The notes below the pieces were generated by a model that saw only the letters and a program-made list of their open reading frames with translations, was not told the origin of the DNA and ran no database searches. Below are positions 38,911-51,828 of a DNA stretch of 64,000 bases, piece by piece. Within the stretch, counting starts at the first letter, position 1. Every line of letters starts with the position of its first letter. This DNA is from Chlorokybus atmophyticus. Its lineage: Eukaryota; Streptophyta; Chlorokybophyceae; Chlorokybales; Chlorokybaceae. Where the stretch lies: the NCBI GenBank assembly GCA_009103225.1, contig RHPI01000818.1:51311-115310 (forward strand), in the 5' to 3' direction. The position numbers were made by a program, and so were the translations under genes.

Positions 38911-39056
38911 CCTGCTCTTGCTCCTGCTCCTGCTGCTCCTGCTCGTCGTGCTTCGCCGTCGTCGGCAAGGCGGCGGCGTCTTCAGCGCCGCCGCCGCCCC
39001 TGCCTCCTCGTTTGCCACCGCTTTCACATGCGAGCTTGTTTGAGTAATGGGCTAGT
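38911..39056. promoter_or_regulatory. Probable bidirectional promoter, MRPL46/TFIIIC6
   Basis: Only 146 bases separate the start codons of two divergent genes, so their 5' UTRs and core promoters must share this GC-rich stretch. It contains several CTG/CTC and GCC repeats. No TATA box is visible. Confidence 0.6.
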
Positions 39057-40835
39057 ATGGCCAGGCTGAGGGGCGGCGGCGGTGGGGGCGGCGGCGTAAG
39101 ACAAGGACGAGGAGGAGATGTAGCAAGAGGTGGAAGAGGTGGGCGGGGTGGTCCGGCGGCTGTGCAGGCAAGCAGCAGTGCGAGTATGCACCAACAGTCA
39201 TGGCTTTGTTGATTTGTCTGCTTGTTTGATCTCTGGTTTGCTGACATGCTTATTTGGCCTGCTCTGCGTGAGTCTACGTCTGTCTGTTAGCGTGCACGCT
39301 GTGTCTAGCTTCAAATTGTGTGAAGCAGCGGTGCAGCGTAGCCTGTGTCACGACAGATGGGAAGCTCGTTGCTGAATATGTTCAACGAAAGCTGCCGTTC
39401 ATTCAGCTTGACTGCGAAGCACTTCACGGCTTGCCTGGGTGACACACGCTGCCCTTGATCAGTGCTTACATCAATGACCCAACTGCAAATGTTTTTCTTC
39501 CAGGTCTTGAAACAAACACATACACCCCATTATAACACATGCACTATCTGTGTTTAGGGTGCTGGCAGGCAGCAGCATAGAGGCCGGTCTTCAGCCAGGC
39601 GCAATAGCAGGCCACCTCGTCGTGGAGGGTTGAGCCGAGGGGTAACCAGGCCACAAGCTGAGGGTGCAGTGGGAGGCTTTACCCAAAGGGTTGCATTGCA
39701 AGCAGCAACACCTTTACCAGCACCACCTGCATTGCTGCCGGTTCGCCGACAGCAACCTGAGAGTGACGACAGCGAGTATGAGTATGAGGACGAGTACGTT
39801 GTGGTTGACTTGGGAGTGGAGTTAGGCGCTGCGGGACTCAGCAGCTTCAACAAGTATCAACTAGCGGTGGGTACGTTCTGTCGTGCACACGTATGCATGC
39901 GCGCATGCGTGTGCATATGCGGGCATCTGCAATGCACCTGTGGGCTCGTGTGATGATGAATGCGCCTTCGCATGTGAGTGCATCATACGAGTGCACACCT
40001 GCGCACGTGTGTGGCCATGCGCGTGTGCGTGTATGTTGGTCACATGCGTAGTAGTAGTTATCAGTGATTATATTCGGTTGACCGAAAAGCTGCTGGAGAC
40101 AGCTTGTTGTTCAACGTGCAGTTCAGTCATGACAATCAGAGCACGTACTTGGCATTTTGTGGCTGTGGCTGGTGATGACGTTATCTCAGTAAGCTGCATG
40201 TGGGACCCTGTGCAATGATGGCTGTGAACTTCCGGTCGGTTAGTGGAAATGATTTGCTGTTTGACAGCTTCGGCTGACTGACCGTGTGACCGGAGTGCAG
40301 GGACTTGACACTTATGCTCCTACGCTAAAGCTCGATGACAAGACCACATTGGTAACGGCCATGGCAACATTGAGCATAACTTGACTCTCACTACACCCCA
40401 GATATGCAAGACAACATCATGTCGGACGGTCTGTTTCACAGGTTGGGCAGTGGGAAGACACGCTCGGCACTGTGCTGGTCTTTGAAGATATCAATGGTGC
40501 GAGTACTCACGCAAGCAGCCATTGCTGTTGGAACCACATGACTCCATAAGTTAAAACAAAACAGTTGCTGTCTCTCAACCATGCGCAACTAGCATTCACT
40601 TGTATGTCATGCAGAGTCCGCTGCGTCAGCAATGGCAGAGGCAACTCCTGCTGGTGCTGGTGGTGAAGGAAAGTTGCGGTACTTGTGTAAAACAGAAAAG
40701 AGGCTCAGGTTCCGCCGCATTGAGCACATGACAACCACAGCAGCCCCTGTGAACAGGTCCTCGACATCAAGTGGACTTGTTGACGGCGAAGAAAGCGCAC
40801 CAACTGATATGGATGAAGCCATCAACACAGCATAG
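39057..40835 (+). CDS. GTF3C6: TFIIIC subunit 6-like protein (tau60/GTF3C6 family)
   Basis: A small subunit of RNA polymerase III factor TFIIIC, which recognises A- and B-boxes of tRNA genes. Five exons (39057-39161, 39558-39866, 40268-40351, 40442-40496, 40615-40835) join in phase to 257 aa. The first 100 residues are Gly/Arg-rich (RGG-like) and lack family similarity. The conserved part starts at YEYEDEYVVVDLG, followed by VQGLDTYAPTLKLDDKTTL, the family signature VGQWEDTLGTVLVFED, and LRYLCKTEKRLRFRRI. The tail is acidic. The Gly/Arg-rich start is longer than in animals. The first exon rests on phase and composition only, so the start is less certain than the rest. Confidence 0.82.
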
Positions 40836-42180
40836 GCCGCGTGAGACGGCTCAAGTTGTCATCAAAGTCCCACCTATCAAGTTGCTCAGCCATGTCATCA
40901 TGTATGAAGCGTCATCATAATTCGCGCAGTGTCTTCCAGGTGCACATGCCATCAGCATGCTTGCAACACTTGCTGGCCTAAGTTGAGCCTGTTGTTGACT
41001 CAGACCCAATCCACAGGTGGCACGGAGGACGCACCAAGTGCAAGGCTCACCAAAGGGAGACAATAGCATGACCTCAGCGCTTCAGAATCATCTCCGCTAC
41101 CATCATCAAGCGCGACCTTCAATATCCCTCCCAGAAGGGGCTCTCCAGCAGTAATGGTCGCACATAGAGAGAAGGTTGCGCCACTTAGCATGTGGTTGTT
41201 TGACAACTCAAGGATGCCAAGGAGGCATTGTGAAGCTTGGTGTGAGGACCTTGAGGATAATGGCATGTGCTGCTTTTCAAAAGGTAGATGGTCAACTTCT
41301 ATGTACCCCGGCGAAATGCAACAGCACATGCTAATGTTAACCCCTATGGCCCCCCGTCCAAACTTTACAACGCTTCTTTGACACTCTTTTCATGCGAAGC
41401 ATCATCGTTTGCATGTCGAACAACATTCAATGCAAAAAGTTGTTTCCATCACATAGCACGTTTAAACATAAAACCCGGAATGCATGCATCAGTCCCGAGC
41501 CCGCAACACAAGATTAGTCCAAGGTTGATTTGCAGCGATGCGAATCAGAGTGCCAACTTTTGCCTAATTGTCCTCCTTAAGACAGACTGCAAGCTTTGGA
41601 TAATCAATTCTAAGGATTAATTCTCAGGCAATTCTTTCTTGACGCTTCGAGTCGTCACTGTGGAGTAGCGATGATGATGCTGAGGGAGCCCAACCTTCTG
41701 CCACTAAGTAGGTTGCTGAGCATTAGCCAGGAGTTTGCAGGATGCGCAACTGCTGACCAGCACAATCCTCTGCCAATTATTATGCAGTCTTGCACTCGTT
41801 GGTCATTGGCCGTGCTTGGATACCACTTGGAGCTGTACAAAGTGTACGAACTGACACGCGAATGTCTGCCAGACCGCTGCGCGCTGCAATCATGTGAGCA
41901 GCAAGCAAGGTGTGGCTTGTGGCGTTATGCAGATTCATATATCTATGTCAGGGTCGCCATGAAAGTTTGGGCTAGCTTCATCGCTGCGTCATTGGGTTTA
42001 GCTTCATGAGCTGAGCTGCAGTGGGAAGCCTGGTGCTGCTATGCCTGTTATTCAACGTCAAATATTTGCCTGATGACAAATTGCAATATCCGAGCTGGCA
42101 ATGCTGTGCGATACATGTGCTAGAGTTATGTTACAGGTGTAGTCAAACTGCGTGCAACGGCCGAATCTAAAAACCAACAT
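40836..42180. other. Unassigned stretch between TFIIIC6 and VPS45
   Basis: No gene could be named. A minus-strand open frame at 41000-41329 has balanced composition (including ITAGEPLLGGILKVALDD) and is bounded by plausible splice sites: acceptor near 41309 and donor near 41072. A second minus-strand stretch at about 40830-40905 reads MAEQLDRWDFDDNLSRL. They may be exons of a small unrecognised gene or chance frames. Confidence 0.3.
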
Positions 42181-45100
42181 CTACACAGTGCCCTCCCGTT
42201 CCAGCTTCTGCACAGCCTCCCAGTTCGCCAGATACCTGTTGACAACAAGACCAATCTGTGAACAACCCTGCAGTTGTGTACAAGCTGCATTGGGGATATA
42301 ATTATTATACTCATGCGCGCATACTGCAACAGCATTGTCCCAAACTAGCAACTTACTCGTTGGCATTAAGGATGACCGTGCCGCCAAGCACCACGCGCGC
42401 GCCAATGTTGGAGCTGTTTAGCAAGGCTATGCCTCTGGCTTCCTCAAAGGTGGTGCCTCCAACAATGAAGACAATAACATCTTGCGGCCTGTGAGTGGAC
42501 GATCACACGACATACTTACATGATGCTTGCTAACAATGATAGCAATGGTGCCTTTCCTATACCTGTCTTTGTACAGGGCTGTCGGTGAGTACTTGGCGCC
42601 AGTGAAGGGGTAGTCTGCTTCTTTTAGCCGTCCCCGCAGCAGGTTGTCCACAGTTTGTAGCAAAAGCGGCTGATGTTGGGTGTAGACATTTTCAACACCC
42701 TGACGACACACAAGGCAACACGCACATGAGCGCTCGAGGAAGAACATGCAAGGCGCCAAGCTGACACAGTGAAGGCATAGCGAGGCAGGTGTCGCTTTCC
42801 ATCCTCAATGATGAACCAACATCAACCATGCCGTCCACCGCTCATACCTTGATGCCGCGTGCTAATCTCTTTGCAACACCTGTCAATGTCTTGCTGCCAT
42901 ACAAGTCTCCTGTCCGCCGGCTTTCACCAGCGTGCCGAAGAAGCGTGTAAACCAACTGCAAACCACCCACAACGCTGATCAGCACATGGTTCAACACCTA
43001 TGGATCCAGCAGCCAAACTCTGCCAGGAATGGCCAAACAATGTCATGTCAGCTGATGCAAGGAACAGTGAGCACCTGTGCAAGGTTGGACTTCGTGCCCA
43101 CGTCCACTAGCCTGGATATCAATTGCTCCAGCTGCCGAGAGCCCTCCTTCTCATAGCGCAGCGCAAACAACATCACCAACCTGACTCGATCTGCAGGTGA
43201 CAACTTTGGGTTGTCGATCAACGCAGCCACGCCCTGCATGTCACAACGAGTCGTAAGTGTATGATACGCCAAATGCTGACTATTCTGTTGTACACAATGT
43301 GACAACTATCGTGATACATATAATAGCCGATGGTAAGCAATGGACTGCGTACCTCATAGGCTGAGGACAAGCCCGATGAGCACGCGAGCTCCTGTTCCAT
43401 TTGCGATACGGCCATCAGGGCCCTGTCGTCCACAATCCGCGACATTTCTGTGATTAAAGCCACATGCTTCGACACATTTCCTGACGCTTTGCGGAACTGT
43501 GGAAAAGACTCCACAAACCGCTGCATGTCCGCTGCAACACGTGCACGCTGGTATCAGATGACTACTGTGCATCCAATACTGCTGCAACAAGCAAAAGAAG
43601 TTATACCCAGACAACGCACCTATTGTTTGGATGCTTTGATTGGATTTGGCTTTGGATTGAAACTCATCTACCATCTTCTTGACATTGGCGCCAAGGTCTC
43701 CATAGTTTTCAAACATGTTCTCCTTGAAGAACTGATCTTGAGAAGCCGATAGCACAACCTCCTGCCAGAGTTAACATACGCACAAGCTTATCAATGTAAA
43801 GGCAGCTCATGTCCAGTGAAGGTAAGCTGATGCTGTGATGACAAGGACTCCCCACCTGGCTGTCTTTGTGCACCTTCGGCAAATGCCTCAAGTCCACGCG
43901 ATTGTTCTGAATGGTCAGCAGCTCATGCACCATGGCCTGTGCACACAGTTGCATGTAAGCAGTTGTTGATGGTACTACAACTGACATACCATCGCTTCAA
44001 CTCAACACCAGTGGCACCTGGTAGGTCCACTGCATGAGAAGGGGTGTGACAGGATCATCGTTGCGGTCGATAATCAACAGAATAGGCGGGTTGTTGGTCT
44101 TCCAAAAACTGAACAAGGCGCTTTCTTGTTCGAACGCTACACGCTGCAACAACATCATGTTTAGGAAAATGTGAGCGCATTGCCATGCATAATTAGTCAC
44201 TGCCACACGCTTGTGCAATGAGCACCTGCACTTCTGTCGCAAGGCGCCTTGCATTTTCTGAGCTGCGCTGGTATCGGATGATAGGTTGCTTCTTCAAAGA
44301 CAGGAGCACAGACAAGATGCCTTCCAGCATGCGGTCCATAGCCGGTTGAAACACATGTGCATCCCACTTCACCGGAGCCATGCAGACGTGATTGTTGGGA
44401 AGATTGAGCGTCAAGTGGTTGGAGTCCATTGCAAGGTAGTCTGCAAAGTACTCCTACACAAGCTATACCAGTTCAGCACGCACCCACCCATATTCACCCA
44501 CACATGCACACCAACTTCAGCACGCATGCATGTGCGCACCCACGCGTTTAAGTCACTGCATATTCTATCACCTGTACTTGCTTCACGAGCTCCTGTTCAT
44601 CTGCTTCAGCGATAGCCAAGAGCTGAGTATCCTTCACCATGTTGGAAAAGACTGCAATGCTGGAGGGCATCAGTCATCCAACCAACAAGTGTTATGTCCA
44701 AGCCACAGCCAATAAAAGCTTAGAGGCTTACACAAGTGGAATTCGCCGTGGCGTGGAGCCTTCAGGTGCTTTTTGATTAGCCAAACATTCTCGTTGGTCG
44801 GCCGCACGAACACCACAGCCTTCAAATGCATCATGCTCTCTGTGGCTTCTGCGTCGAGCAACTGAACCAGGAAGACTTCCTTTTGCAGGATCTCATTCTG
44901 ACTGTACACTGTTGATACAATGCCCATCTGCACAAATAGGAGAGCCAAGGCTGTGAGTGGTCGCGGCTTTCAAAACACAAGGTTGCCATGAGTGTGGTTT
45001 GGCCGTACAGTGTTGCGAAGCACGTGACTTGCGCAGCATTATCAAGCTGATAAGTTAACTCAGGCCTTTTCGACGAGCCACTACAACACTGCAATGGAGT

Positions 45101-45667
45101 TGGTTGCAAAAGCATGCTACAGACTGTCGTTGCTTCAGTGCATGCCACAAGGCACTATGTTCAAACTGAGGATGCAACGGTGTTGAGTTTGGTTGCTTAA
45201 TCAGCCCACAGTGCGTACTGCACGGGAAGCAGGCATTGACTGTCAATAGTAAAATATCAATGCAGCTTCTCGCAATGCCTGCTTGGAAGGTGAGGATTTT
45301 CAACAGGGCTCTCATACCAATTGCAACCCACGGACGTTACGAGAAGCTCACTTTGGCACTCAGGATGATCAGCTGAACAAAGTTGAAGCAGGAACAAAAG
45401 AGACTAACCCTAAACCTTGACGACATAGCTGCCACGGGTAGTCTACTAGTCAACTACGTCAATTACACCAAGCTGTTAGCAGGGCCTATTCGTGAAGTAC
45501 AAGACCATGAAGCAATCAGTACTGCTGCTACTCCTCCTACCCCTGCCCTGTGTCTCTCTTACCGTGTCCTTGTCCAGCAGCAGGCTCTTCATGCCCTTGA
45601 TGTCCTTAAGCATCTTGGACACGTAGTCCCTGAGGGCAGACGTCACGTCCAGGTTGGCGGACGCCAT
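42181..45667 (-). CDS. VPS45: SM-family vesicle fusion protein VPS45
   Basis: A Sec1/Munc18 protein that clasps syntaxin-type SNAREs at trans-Golgi and endosomes to promote fusion. Thirteen exons, listed in order of translation (45667-45563, 44927-44732, 44651-44572, 44453-44226, 44143-44018, 43936-43856, 43761-43620, 43531-43353, 43233-43075, 42955-42848, 42699-42563, 42488-42357, 42235-42181), join in phase to 575 aa, the family's usual size. Diagnostic blocks: [118 protein letters not shown]; and [17 protein letters not shown]. All domains of the SM fold are covered. Intron 1 is by far the longest, at about 635 bases. Confidence 0.97.
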
Positions 45668-46330
45668 GGCGCCGCCCGCCGCCCGCCGCCCGCCTGAACT
45701 CCTTGCCCCCCCTCAGAGCAGCCTCCTGGCTGACGAGTCTCGGGGCCAACAACCACGCCCTCCTGCCGAACAAACCCTACGGGCTGACCTCGATATAACA
45801 ATGGGGTACAGAGTTGCTTATATTGCTTTATCAATGCTTGCCGATCTGCGCTTCGCACCCTGCTAACTCATGAGACAGTAAGTAAGTGCTTTCAGCGTGC
45901 CTGTATTTAAGGTATTGATGGACAGTTGCATCATACACGTTGCAATTGTTATGGTAAGGGGCCCGAGATATCAGTATCATTGCATGATCATGAGTGATGT
46001 CACTAATTTATGTTTCAACTATATTACAATTTTCATGAGCTCATAAGCGGGTTACATGCACAGGCATTGTGCATGTAATCCCAGGTCCAAGCTGCTGTTC
46101 TCCCCTTCCCCCAACCCCCTCCTTTCCTCACTTGCTTCTAGCTAGTGCATAGCTAGCATTGAGGGCCTCCCACCCCGTGTTATCACTGCTGCTGCTGTGT
46201 TGTATGATGCCTTTGCCACATTGCATACAATGCCATCTATTTTGCCAGTATCACGGCCCCTCAATTGTTGTGTCTTATGCATTTAGCGTTATTAACAATT
46301 AACAATTAACAATAAAGATCTTGCACATTG

Positions 46331-46377
<47 letters not shown>

Positions 46378-47715
46378 TGCAATTTGGGTTTTCACTCACT
46401 GATTGCGTTTTAAGTATTGACCTAAGCACATCAACAACCTCGCTTTGTTATGATTAACATTGAACGCTGTACCCCCTCGATTTTATAGTATACAACATGC
46501 TTGCGGTAAGGAGAATGTATTCACAAACCAATATACATTTTTACGTACTTGCTCGTCATAATTATTACACTCGATGTCAAGATTAACATGGCCAATAAAG
46601 AGCATTATTATAAAGAGGGTACAGTAAAGAGTCCACTATTTGAGGTTTGCATTTGTGCCAGTGCAATGATTGGTGCACAGCTTGTACCAGCATTGCAAAC
46701 TCCAATTGCTAGCTCGATACCTTATCGTATTGATGATATGTCATTATAAAGAGGTATTGCGTTGTAATGACTATTATTACGACATTGAAGCGACATCTTG
46801 ATGTATGCAGAGGCTGTATGTATAAAGCAAAAAGATGCAGCAAAGATGCAGAGAGCAAGCACAACACACAGCACAACACACAGCAGTTGTAATATGTATG
46901 GACCATAAGACCAAAAATCAATGGTCATTATCTTAAGGGTGGGTTTGCGAGTTGTTTTTTTAACACACTAACATTGGCTTCTCAAATTCACATTACACTT
47001 GACAATCTAATCTGTATGCAACATGAAACTTGTTGCATGCACATTGCAACTCAACATACGAGCATGTCAAGCCTTGTAGCAAGTCCCATTATCTCACAAT
47101 TGCACATGCGCAACACCCCTCACCACCAATCAGCGCCCTTGGCACATTAGCGACTTTTAACCACTTGATGACCTTCATGACGAACCAACAAGACATCTGC
47201 ACTCAGAAGCGCAAAGGCGCCCAAGTCTGGGATCACACGTGAATGCTGTCGTATGCGCACCAGTGTCTAGTTACACTTCTTCAAGTCTTGGCACAAACCT
47301 GCTGACCAACTACTCTTACAATGCTTCTGTCCCTAACAACCTGCTGCGAGGACCATTACCACCTGCAGCAAGCCGCAGTATGAATTGTTGTCTATCCACC
47401 CTTTAAAGGTACTGCGCCTGCTCTGTTAGATTTCATACGTACCTCATACACCCATACAATGACTGCTAAATTCAAGGGTTGAGTTATGTTACATCGTATG
47501 TAAGCTTGCACCAGAATCGGGTGTTATTATCGGCTGACAAGCTACAAGCTATTTCTATGAACAGGTCAGAATTGTTTGCAGCAGCGCATTGTGCGAGCTG
47601 CACGTGCAAAACCCCAGCCACCTGCTGATCTGATGCAGCCTGAGCGCACACCGCCAGATGTATTGCACCGCTGTGTTGCACACAGATGCGGAGGGGATGA
47701 TAACCTATGTTCTCT
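45668..47715. other. Intergenic stretch upstream of VPS45
   Basis: About 2 kb without a recognisable gene. The VPS45 promoter should lie just right of 45667. A CA microsatellite sits at 46332-46375. The remainder is AT-rich, with several AATTGTTA-type repeats near 46290. The right end is the 3' flank of the RRM gene. Confidence 0.4.
46332..46375. repeat. (CA)n microsatellite
   Basis: About 22 uninterrupted CA units in intergenic DNA. Confidence 0.97.
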
Positions 47716-49685
47716 CTAGCGCCTCCCGTACGGATGGTACCTGCCATTTGCGCTACCACCTCCACCACCATAACTGCCGCCCGAGTAGGCGCCACCTCCA
47801 TAGGTCCCGCCACCTCCACTGGAACCACCACCATAGCCGCCAGCACTGCCTCCTCCACCACCGTACCCTCCACCAGAGCCATACCCGCCCCCGGAACCAC
47901 CTCCACTGCCGCCGCCATAGCCACCTCCTCCACCGCCGCCACCACCGGCGCCGCCACCACCACCGTAGCCGAGCTCTGCATAATCACCAGCAGCTCCCCC
48001 ATACCCGCCCATGCCGCCATAGCCCGCGCCGTAGCCGGCCATGCCACCATAACCGCCACCCATGCCATAGCCAGCCATTCCATAGCCCATCCTGCCTCCT
48101 CCATATCCGCCATACCCGGCATAGCCACCATAGGCACCATAGCCGCGGCCACCATACGCTCCAGCATAACCGCCATAGCCTCCACCATAAGCTCCACCAT
48201 AACCTCCGCCATAGCCACCACCTCCACCGTAGCCTCCACCGCCTCCACCCATAGCACCACCATAGCCACCCCCTCTGGAACCTCCTCCACCGCCACGTGG
48301 CGCGTCGTCCTTGCGTGGCTCTGCGTGCTTGACTTCACACTGCCAAGCCATTGGACACGAGCATGAACATATGTTGTGAAGTATGAGCCTCCCGTGAATG
48401 CCTGTCGGATCAGGATGCTAAGCGTTAGGCCTACCTCTTTATCGCCGACCATGTGCCTCCGGCCCTTGGCCAGCACAGCGTCTGCAGCTTGTTCTGAGTC
48501 AAAGGTGATGAAGCCAAAACCTCGAGAACGACCTGTGTTTGGATCTTGCATAATCTGAGAGTCTATGACATTGCCATACGCGGCGAAGTAGTCCTTGAAG
48601 TCCTCTGCAGCAGAGACAAGCAAACCAGATTAGAGACAGATCCCCGAGTAGTGCACTCTGCATAGCCTGTTTAGCCTGCACGACTGGACTGCACTCGAAT
48701 GGAGACATAACAAGCGAACTTATCCTTGAGTAGGGCTTATCTACCATTTGTAAGATTCGGGCTCAAGCCACCAACAAAAAGCTTCTTCGTTCTGCTAGGA
48801 CCCTTTGCACTGGCTGACTCCTCTCTGGGCGTAGATCTTTTTGCCTCAACCTATGTACCCAAAACAGACATAATGATCGATCTGCACAGTAATTGTAGCC
48901 TGCCGGCTGTGCTATGCGACAGCATAATCCGCGGAGGTGCTAACTGCTTCTACTTGCTGTGCTACCATTCAGATCGTACCGTGCGTCCATCGATGACATG
49001 CTTTTCAGCAAGGACGTGATCTGCAACAGCTGCGTCAGCGAATGTCACGAAGCCGAATCCCCTTGGATGTCCTGATAGTCGATCTTTCATGATGACCAAG
49101 TCCGTAATCTCTCCATAATTTGAGAAATGCGACCGCAGCGTTTCTGTCACAGCAAATTAGCAGTTGCTTAGTTCAAGTGAGCAAGCATAACGCACGCGGC
49201 AAATAGGGGAATACGAGCCAACACAACTGAAGTCATGCAGCTTGAAAGCTGAGGGCAGAGCAGATCATTAACCTTCTGGACATACCTTGTGTAGTTTCCC
49301 AGCTAAGCCCGCCGATGAACAGCTTGCCCCTGGGAAAGGCACAGGGGCATTAGTATTGGAAGGTGAAACTGACATACAACCCACATTTCATGCCACATGT
49401 GCAGCTGCAGGAACACCGAGTCGGCAGTCAACAGGACGGTTTGTCCACGAACAGCACTTACAATTGAGAACAGGTTTACAACGAATGCAATGCCACATGC
49501 AGATACCGTCACCCAACACCCTAGCAAGAGCCTCAGGGTTTGGGGGAGGGATGCTGCGGGTGTTCTTACCTGGTGTTCTCCTGCGGATGGTCCGAGGGCG
49601 ACCCCATCTGCAAGTTGCCTCCGTTCATATCCCTGTGCCCCTCGTCGTCATACCTACGGTCACTGTCATCGTAACTGTTGTCCAT
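47716..49685 (-). CDS. Two-RRM glycine-rich RNA-binding protein (hnRNP A/B, Musashi-like)
   Basis: A probable nuclear/cytoplasmic mRNA-binding protein. Six exons, listed in order of translation (49685-49570, 49329-49286, 49143-48980, 48850-48745, 48604-48435, 48339-47716), join in phase to 407 aa. RRM1 (about residues 41-112) has RNP2 KLFIGGLSW and RNP1 RGFGFVTF. RRM2 (about 131-205) has KKLFVGGLS and RGFGFITF. The last exon is a Gly/Tyr-rich tail of about 195 residues built of GGYGG and MGGGYG-type repeats and ending YHPYGRR. This layout matches plant hnRNP-1/RBGD and animal hnRNP A/B or Musashi proteins; similarity does not separate these. The tail is a likely phase-separation domain, by family knowledge. 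The other frames across it are shadows. Confidence 0.9.
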
Positions 49686-50142
49686 GACGGCGCCGCCGAC
49701 GCAGCCAGCAAACACCCCTAACACCCCTGACACAAACCAGCCGGACAGCGCTCCTTACAACAAACCCACGGAAACCCACGGCAAACCACCACCGCCCAGG
49801 TTGATCTCTTCTACGCCTTCCCACCCCTCACCCAATGACCAGCAAAGGCCCCCGCAACCCCGCAGCCGTCTCCGCCCCCGGCACCACCGCTGCCACCGCC
49901 GCCAACGCCACGTATACCGTTGACTCTGCCTGCAACTTAGGGTTAGGGTTTCATGTCTATAGAATGCATTGGCCATAGCTTTGGCAAGCAGCGAACTTTT
50001 TGTACTCAAGCAAAAGTTCTTGTGGCAGCGGCGGCGGCGAGGAGCAGGACGTCGCCGCCCGAGACGACGACGACGGTGATTGACTAAGGGTGGGTCCGTC
50101 TGACAGGAGCAGTCGGAAAGGCTGCGTCTATTTGCCGGCGCG
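49686..50142. promoter_or_regulatory. Divergent spacer, RRM gene and plastid-protein gene
   Basis: About 457 bases between opposed start codons, probably with both promoters. A purine/pyrimidine-skewed ACACCC/CCAACC-rich part lies near the RRM gene and a GGC-rich part near 50035. No TATA box is obvious. Confidence 0.45.
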
Positions 50143-51397
50143 ATGGCGGCAACGGCGGCGAGCTTGGCATTGGTGAGGAAGGGCAGGGTTGCCTGCTTGC
50201 TTGCTTATCTTTCTTGCATTCGTACTTGCTGCTGCTGCTGCTTTCGCTCAATAGTACGACTGGGATGTGGGTTAGCTTGCATTATTCATCAACGACGCCG
50301 TTTCACGTTTTCCCGTTGGTTAACTTTTGCACTAATCTGCTAGGTTCCCACGTGCATGATGATGGACAGCACAAGCTGCGCCATTTCTCGTGCTAGCTGA
50401 AGAGTAACTTTTCTCTGATTTGCTTTGAGTCAGCATTATGTTTGCCTGGCAAGGACACTCGCACCTGACAAGGGAGCCTTGCTGCGGATGAATGGGCGTA
50501 TTGATGAAGTGTGTCACACAAGTGTAGTGGGACAACACCTTGCACACAGATAACTCTGCTACACTTACAACCATTGCTCACTGCATTACTTTGTTTGCAG
50601 GGTGTTAGCAGTACACTGTGCAGACCCGCCGGCCGCCGCGCAAGTCCTCAGCTCGCATCACGCTTGCCACTCAGGGGCTTCAGCCATGCTTCCGGTGTCC
50701 AGGTACTTTTGTACTTGTCAACTGGAACCTTTGCATCTTACTGCAACGCTGTGCAATGCGACAGTGGCATGGCTTCATGAATGAACCCTGTGTTGTCATC
50801 AGTTGGCCAGCCAGAGGCGCCGGCAGACACGGATGTCGCTGATGGGCCCGCTGCTGTCAATTGTGAGCGGAGAGGTCAACCCGCGAGAGCTGGTGGAATC
50901 GGTCACAATCTCCAACTGGGACCTGAGCGAGGAGTCAATAAAGTCCTTTTGTGAGTGCGAGCTGTTGTATCTGCTTCGGTTGTGCTCGATGGTGACGAGC
51001 ATTCTCTGCACATGCTTAACCCAACATCTCAACCTGCTGCAGATATGGTGTTTGCGGCCATGTTTTCATGGGGATGCCTCGTGTTTGCCTCTACGACGGT
51101 ACGCACTACAGATGCGTGAAAATTGCATTGTGAATAACACTTGTCATGCAAACGCAGTGGCTGAAACATTTTCTGTGCAGGACCCTTTTTATGACAACCC
51201 AGAGTCTGGGTATGAGCGAGATGGTGGTGACGGCACTCAGTACTGGTTTTACGAGAAGGTATGGTGCGACTCACATGTCAGTTGTTTCGTTGACCGTGTT
51301 GGGTATTAATGTGTGGGGGCATTGGTTGCAGGCTGACGAAGCTGAGGAGAATGAGCGAAAGGAGCTGTTGGACAAGATTACAAATTCTCAGGATTAG
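50143..51397 (+). CDS. Predicted plastid-targeted single-pass membrane protein
   Basis: I do not recognise the family. Six exons (50143-50172, 50601-50696, 50803-50950, 51043-51098, 51181-51258, 51332-51397) join in phase to 157 aa. The N-terminus (MAATAASLAL, then Arg/Ser/Ala-rich with no acidic residue for about 50 positions) looks like a plastid transit peptide. The mature part has an amphipathic segment (VSGEVNPRELVESVTISNWD) and one hydrophobic span at about 90-110 (MVFAAMFSWGCLVFAST). A short tail follows with DPFYDNPES, a GGDGTQYWFYE motif and a charged helix to the stop. The intact introns and the aromatic/Gly motif argue for a real gene. A thylakoid or envelope role is an inference from the layout only. 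Confidence 0.7.
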
Positions 51398-51828
51398 GGC
51401 GCTGTGGCTTAGGAAGTTGGCACGTATTGCAGTTATGCGGAGACGACCTCCTGCTCAACTTATTTATGTGTACAGTGCTGCGTATATGTACCGCATGGCT
51501 TTGGTGTGCACAAACGTGTAGGTTCCAGTGTGCAATTGCATGTGAGTGGGTTCACTGGTGAGCAATGATGCGCATCTGCCACACATGTGTTGCACGCCTG
51601 CACACGATACGCTCATGACAGGCCAGTAAGCCATGCATGCCTGCAACCTGCTTGGCAGCAATACGCTGCGTTGTTAAATGTTGTCCAGCTGCAAGTCACT
51701 GAGAATCACACTATGTAACACATGATTTGGACAGAATGCGGAGGCAGCCCGCAACAGACTCAGTGTCTGGGTGTGGCACACCCAGTTATTCAAATAAGCA
51801 GCCCAAGTGAACTCTAGTACCTAGCCGC
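51398..51828. other. Convergent 3' spacer
   Basis: About 430 bases between two converging stop codons. Nothing coding is seen. Confidence 0.4.

Noticed and set aside
47484-48623. Long minus-strand frame rich in Met/Val/Ala, and plus-strand His- and Thr/Ala-rich frames
   Set aside because: They are shadow frames over the Gly-rich tail of the RRM protein; the frame with C-E-V-K-H-A-E and the Gly/Tyr repeats is the one continuous with both RRMs.
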